Positions 59,828-64,000 of a stretch of 64,000 nt of DNA are shown here, piece by piece. The notes beneath the pieces were generated by a model. It worked only from the letters and a program-made list of their open reading frames with translations, was not told the origin of the DNA and did not search any database. The position numbers and the translations under genes are program-made. Each line of letters opens with the position of its first letter. The stretch's first letter is position 1. Location: contig JAAWEH010000021.1 in the NCBI GenBank assembly GCA_022794215.1, forward strand, positions 1 to 64,000. Reading direction: 5' to 3'. This DNA comes from Oscillospiraceae bacterium. GTDB lineage: Bacteria; Bacillota; Clostridia; Oscillospirales; Oscillospiraceae.

Positions 59828-61774
59828 TCACTCCAACCCTTCCAGCTCTTCCGTCCAAAGGGACGCCGCTGCGTCGGACGGCATCCGCCAATCCCCCCGG
59901 GGGGAGAGGGTCACGCTGCCCACCTTGGGGCCGTCGGGCAGGCAGGAGCGCTTAAACTGCTGGGAGAAAAACCGGCGGTAGAAATTTTTCAGCCATTTGA
60001 GCAGGGTGGAGCGGTCATAGCTTCGGCCAAAGGCATACTCTGCCAGACGGAGGATCTTTTTGGGCGGGAAGGCCCAGCGGACGGCGTAGTATAGGAAAAA
60101 GTCGTGGAGCTCATAGGGGCCCACAATGTCCTCGGTTTTTTGAGCGATCTGACCTTCGATGGCAGGCAGCAGCTCGGGGGAGACGGGGGTGTCTAAAATA
60201 TCCTCCAGCACGTGGGACAAAGCCTCGTCCTCCCCGGCCTTGTCCCCCGCTACATAGGCCACCAGGTGGCGCACCAGGGTCTTGGGGATGGAAGCGTTGA
60301 CGGCGTACATGCTCATGTGGTCGCCGTTGTAGGTACACCACCCCAGGGCCAGTTCGCTGAGATCCCCGGTGCCGATGACCAGGCCGTTTGTCTGGTTGGC
60401 CATGTCCATCAGTACCTGGGTTCTCTCCCGGGCCTGGGCGTTTTCGTAGGTTACGTCCTGGTTCTCCATGGCCTGGCCGATGTCCTGAAAGTGGCAGGTT
60501 ACAGACCGGGTCAGATCCACTACCTTCAAGGTGGCGCCCATCCGCTCGGCCAGGATCTCGGCGTTGGAGCGGGTGCGCTGGGTGGTGCCGAAGCAGGGCA
60601 TGGTGACGGCGATGATATCGCTGGCGGGGCGCTCCAGCATCCCCATGGCAATCCCGGTAATCAGAATGGCCAGGGTGGAGTCCAGCCCCCCGGAAAGGCC
60701 GATGATGGCCGTTTTTGCGCCGGTGTGCTCCAGCCGTTTCTTCAGACCCAGGGCGGCGATCTTCAGAACTTCGTTGCACCGCTGCGCCCGGTGCTCCTGA
60801 TCCTGGGGGACGAAGGGGGTGGGGGAGATGGGCCGGGTGAGGGCGGTGGTGGTGGGCTCCAAGGGAAAGAAGGAGCGGCCGACGCCGATGGCGTGGGCCT
60901 CCTTCATGGGATCCCGTTCCGGAGGGGTGAAGGTATTCATCCGCCGGCGCTGGTAGACCAGCTTGTTTACGTCGATCTCGCTGACGGTGAGGCCGGTGGA
61001 AAACCGCCGTTGGGAAAGAAGGACTCCGTTTTCGGCAATCAGATCGTGCCCGGCAAAGACCAGGTCGGTGGTGGACTCCCCCTCCCCGGCGTCGGCATAG
61101 ACATAGCCGCAGACGCATCGGGCCGACTGCCCGGTCACCAGCTGCCGGCGGCACTCGGCTTTGCCCACCACCTCGTCGGAGGCGGACAGGTTCAGAATAA
61201 GGGTGGCCCCGGCAGCAGCCAGGGCGTTGGAGGGGGGCTCCGCCGCCCAAAGATCCTCGCAGATCTCCACGCCGATGACCAGGTTGGGCATATTTTCGCA
61301 GGCCCAGATCAGGCTGCTGGACAGGGGCACCTGCTGTCCGCACAGCTCCAGTATGGTGTCCAGATCCTTGCCGGAGGTGAACCAGCGCCCTTCATAAAAC
61401 TCCCCATAGTTGGGGATATAGGTCTTGGGGACTACACCCAAAATCTCTCCTTTTTGTATTATTGCAGCGCAATTATACAATTTGTTGTCGCCGGGATTCC
61501 GGACGGGCAGGCCCACCGCTGTGACCATATCCAAGCTCCTGGTGGCCTCCAGGATGGTGGTAAGGCCCTCCTCCGCCCCGTTCAGGAGGGTGGGCTGAAG
61601 GAACAGGTCGCCGCAGGTATAGCCGGTGAGACACAGCTCGGGCAGACACAGCACCCGTACGCCCTGGTGGGCGGCCTGGCGCATGAGGGTAAAAATCTGT
61701 TCGGCGTTATGGCGGGGATCGGCCACCTTGATCTTCGGGGTGCCGGCGGCTACTTTGATGAATCCGTCACGCAT
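59828..61774 (-). CDS. nadE: Glutamine-dependent NAD+ synthetase
   Basis: N-terminal nitrilase-type domain (LCLPELCLTGYTCGDLF) and C-terminal synthetase P-loop GLSGGLDSTLAILI; 648 aa. Confidence 0.96.
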   Translation of the reverse strand: MRDGFIKVAAGTPKIKVADPRHNAEQIFTLMRQAAHQGVRVLCLPELCLTGYTCGDLFLQPTLLNGAEEGLTTILEATRSLDMVTAVGLPVRNPGDNKLYNCAAIIQKGEILGVVPKTYIPNYGEFYEGRWFTSGKDLDTILELCGQQVPLSSSLIWACENMPNLVIGVEICEDLWAAEPPSNALAAAGATLILNLSASDEVVGKAECRRQLVTGQSARCVCGYVYADAGEGESTTDLVFAGHDLIAENGVLLSQRRFSTGLTVSEIDVNKLVYQRRRMNTFTPPERDPMKEAHAIGVGRSFFPLEPTTTALTRPISPTPFVPQDQEHRAQRCNEVLKIAALGLKKRLEHTGAKTAIIGLSGGLDSTLAILITGIAMGMLERPASDIIAVTMPCFGTTQRTRSNAEILAERMGATLKVVDLTRSVTCHFQDIGQAMENQDVTYENAQARERTQVLMDMANQTNGLVIGTGDLSELALGWCTYNGDHMSMYAVNASIPKTLVRHLVAYVAGDKAGEDEALSHVLEDILDTPVSPELLPAIEGQIAQKTEDIVGPYELHDFFLYYAVRWAFPPKKILRLAEYAFGRSYDRSTLLKWLKNFYRRFFSQQFKRSCLPDGPKVGSVTLSPRGDWRMPSDAAASLWTEELEGLE

Positions 61775-61917
61775 GGGGAGACCTCCTTGTCAGGGGCGCG
61801 GCGCGCCGCTGTTCGTTGTACCATAGCGTAGGGTTTGACTGCTTGAAGGGGAGTATAGGCTTCCCCAAACGTACGGTTCTATTGTACCCCGATTGCCGCC
61901 AAAAGGCAAGAGGGCCC

Positions 61918-61953
61918 AAAAAGCCCCCGGCATTCACCGGGGGCTTTTTGGGT
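61918..61953. terminator. Terminator hairpin
   Basis: aaaaagcccccgg cattca ccgggggcttttt. Confidence 0.8.
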
Positions 61954-62202
61954 GTGTGTTTGTCTTAAAGAGAGAGTTGGAGAGGGATTCTTGGGAGGAT
62001 GTTGTCTTGGCTTTTTCCTGTGTCCATGATTAAAATAACAGATAATTACGACAAAACTTTGACCGAAGTGTGAATAAACTGTAAATGTGCAAAGCCCTGG
62101 GGCGGCAAGGGCGCAAATATGGTTGCAGGGACGGAAATCCCTTGATTTTCCGGGAAGAGGATGGTAAGATATCCATATTACGAAAAGGGAAGGTGAACGC
62201 CT

Positions 62203-62847
62203 GTGACCAGGGAAGAGGCCTTTGAATTTTTGGACCGTACCGCCAGGGGAATTGCGGAGATGTTTGGCCCTTCCTGCGAGACTTTGGTGCAGGACATGGG
62301 GGACGCAAGCCACCCCATCCTTTCCATCTACAACGGCCAGGTATCCGGCCGGGAGGTGGGCTCCACCCAGGATATCCTGGGTTCGGACAAGGTGCTGGAC
62401 GCCGCCACCCTCTCCAACGACTTTGTGAACCTGTATGCCACCACACCCTCGGGCTCCCAGGTAAAATCCTCCACCTTTCACCTGCGGGGGGAGGGCTTCG
62501 ACCTGGCGCTGGGCATCGACTTCGATTTTACCTCCCTGGCCTACGCCAACCGAACCCTCATGGGGCTGATGAGCGCTGACGCCGATTTGCAGAGCGCCCT
62601 GTGGAGCGGCGGCGCGGGGCAGCTTTACCAGATCTTTGAGGAATGTTTGGCCGCTCTGGGCAAGCCGGCGGAAGGGCTGAGCAAGAAGGATCGGATCCGC
62701 CTGGTGGCCCTGATGGATCAGAAAAACGCCTTCTCCTTCCGGAAATCGGTGCCCTTTGTGGCGTCCCGGCTGAAGGTGTCCCGGTATACCGTTTATAAAT
62801 ATTTGGACGAGCTGGCCAAGGAAAAGGCCGCCGCGAAGAAAGAGTGA
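62203..62847 (+). CDS. YheO-like PAS/HTH transcriptional regulator
   Basis: GTG start; MFGPSCETLVQDMGDASHPILSIYNGQVSGREVGS and C-terminal HTH VPFVASRLKVSRYTVYKYLDEL. Confidence 0.8.
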   Translation: MTREEAFEFLDRTARGIAEMFGPSCETLVQDMGDASHPILSIYNGQVSGREVGSTQDILGSDKVLDAATLSNDFVNLYATTPSGSQVKSSTFHLRGEGFDLALGIDFDFTSLAYANRTLMGLMSADADLQSALWSGGAGQLYQIFEECLAALGKPAEGLSKKDRIRLVALMDQKNAFSFRKSVPFVASRLKVSRYTVYKYLDELAKEKAAAKKE

Positions 62848-64000
62848 TGGATATGTACGAAAAGGAAATCAGCGCGTATTTCGACGATCCCGCCCGCCGG
62901 GAGGAACTGGTAAAGGCCGTTTCCCGGCTGGTGGGGGTGAAGAGCGTGAAGGGGGAGGCCGCCCCCGACGCCCCCTTCGGCCCCGGCCCCCGGGCCGCTT
63001 TGGACGAGGGGCTGAAGCTGTGCGGGGAGATGGGCTTTTCCGTTCGGGACTATGACCACTATGTGGGCCTTGTGGATCTGAACGACAAGCCCACCCAGCT
63101 TCATATCCTGGGCCACCTGGATGTGGTGGGGGAGGGTACCGGCTGGGACACCGACCCCTATACCTGCGTGGAGAAGGACGGGATGCTTTACGGCCGGGGG
63201 GTCAGCGACGACAAGGGCCCTGTCTGCGCCGCGCTCTTTGCCATGAAAGCGGTTCGGGATCTGGGGCTGCCGGTGAGCAAGAACGTCCGGCTGATCCTGG
63301 GCACCGATGAGGAGTCGGGCTCGGAGGACATCGCCTATTACTATGCCAGGGAACCTTATGCGCCCCAGGCCTTTACCCCCGATGCGGACTTCCCGGTGAT
63401 CAACGTGGAAAAGGGGCATTATCACCCCGATTTTGGCGCTTGCTGGGACAAGGAGACCGCGGAGCCCAGGGTGACGGCTCTGCAGGGCGGCTTCCGCGTC
63501 AACGTGGTGCCTCCCGAGGCGGCGGCCACTGTGCTGGGGGTGAGCGCTGACCAGGCAGAGGCGCTGTGCATGGGGATGGAGAAGAGATCGGGGGCAAAAT
63601 TCACCCTGACCCAGGCGCCGGGGGGTGTGAGCATCCACTGCATGGGAAAGAACGCCCATGCCGCCAGCCCCGACGACGGCATCAACGCCATCTCCGCCCT
63701 GCTGGAGGTGCTGGCGGAGCTTCCCCTGGCCGACTGCCCCTCCACCAAGGCGATCCGGTCAATGGCGGGGCTTTTCCCCTTCGGGGATACCCGGGGCAAG
63801 GCCCTGGGCATTGCCCAGAGCGACGCCGAAAGCGGCGAACTGACTTTGAACCTGGCCCTGATGACCCTGGATGAGGCGGGCTTTACCGCCAAGTTTGATG
63901 CCCGGGTGCCCATCTGCGCCACCAAGGAAAACTGCGCCCAGGCATGTGAAAAGGCCCTGGCTGCCCAGGGCATCCAGGTGACCGGCGCCAGGGAGATGAC
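62847..64000 (+). CDS. M20 family dipeptidase (PepV/Sapep-like), 3' truncated by window end
   Basis: LHILGHLDVVGEGTGWDTDPYTCVEKDGMLYGRGVSDDKGPVCAALFAMKAV; no stop before 64000; start may be the second ATG at 62853. Confidence 0.9.
   Translation, partial: MDMYEKEISAYFDDPARREELVKAVSRLVGVKSVKGEAAPDAPFGPGPRAALDEGLKLCGEMGFSVRDYDHYVGLVDLNDKPTQLHILGHLDVVGEGTGWDTDPYTCVEKDGMLYGRGVSDDKGPVCAALFAMKAVRDLGLPVSKNVRLILGTDEESGSEDIAYYYAREPYAPQAFTPDADFPVINVEKGHYHPDFGACWDKETAEPRVTALQGGFRVNVVPPEAAATVLGVSADQAEALCMGMEKRSGAKFTLTQAPGGVSIHCMGKNAHAASPDDGINAISALLEVLAELPLADCPSTKAIRSMAGLFPFGDTRGKALGIAQSDAESGELTLNLALMTLDEAGFTAKFDARVPICATKENCAQACEKALAAQGIQVTGAREM

Overview
The window looks like one contiguous, moderately GC-rich chromosomal segment of a Clostridia bacterium. 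Lineage is inferred only from gene content and protein character (Oscillospiraceae/Flavonifractor-like) and was not tested. Core content: 3' end of rpoA, rplQ, galE, a complete F-type ATP synthase operon, a biotin-dependent Na+-pumping decarboxylase operon, prfB, proB/proA, trmL, the glycolytic run pgk-tpiA-gpmI-eno, nadE and a 3'-truncated M20 dipeptidase. Accessory content: a four-gene phosphorelay/c-di-GMP cluster; a PilT/PilC locus with atypical pilin-like proteins; a LacI-controlled nucleoside uptake and salvage operon carrying two nitroreductases; three secreted SLH-like proteins (two 5'-nucleotidases and a hydrolase-phosphatase fusion); and a barnase-type toxin with a MuF-like region plus a barstar-type immunity gene, lying next to a duplicated 3' end of the initiator tRNA gene. 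The signals most worth following are the barnase/barstar pair and adjacent att-like scar, the predicted sodium bioenergetic block (two-carboxylate c subunit beside a Na+ pump), the minimal PilT/PilC system, the SLH-hydrolase-phosphatase fusion, and hairpin-rich non-coding segments near 54.6 kb and 58.7-59.25 kb. No CRISPR array, rRNA or intact transposase was seen.
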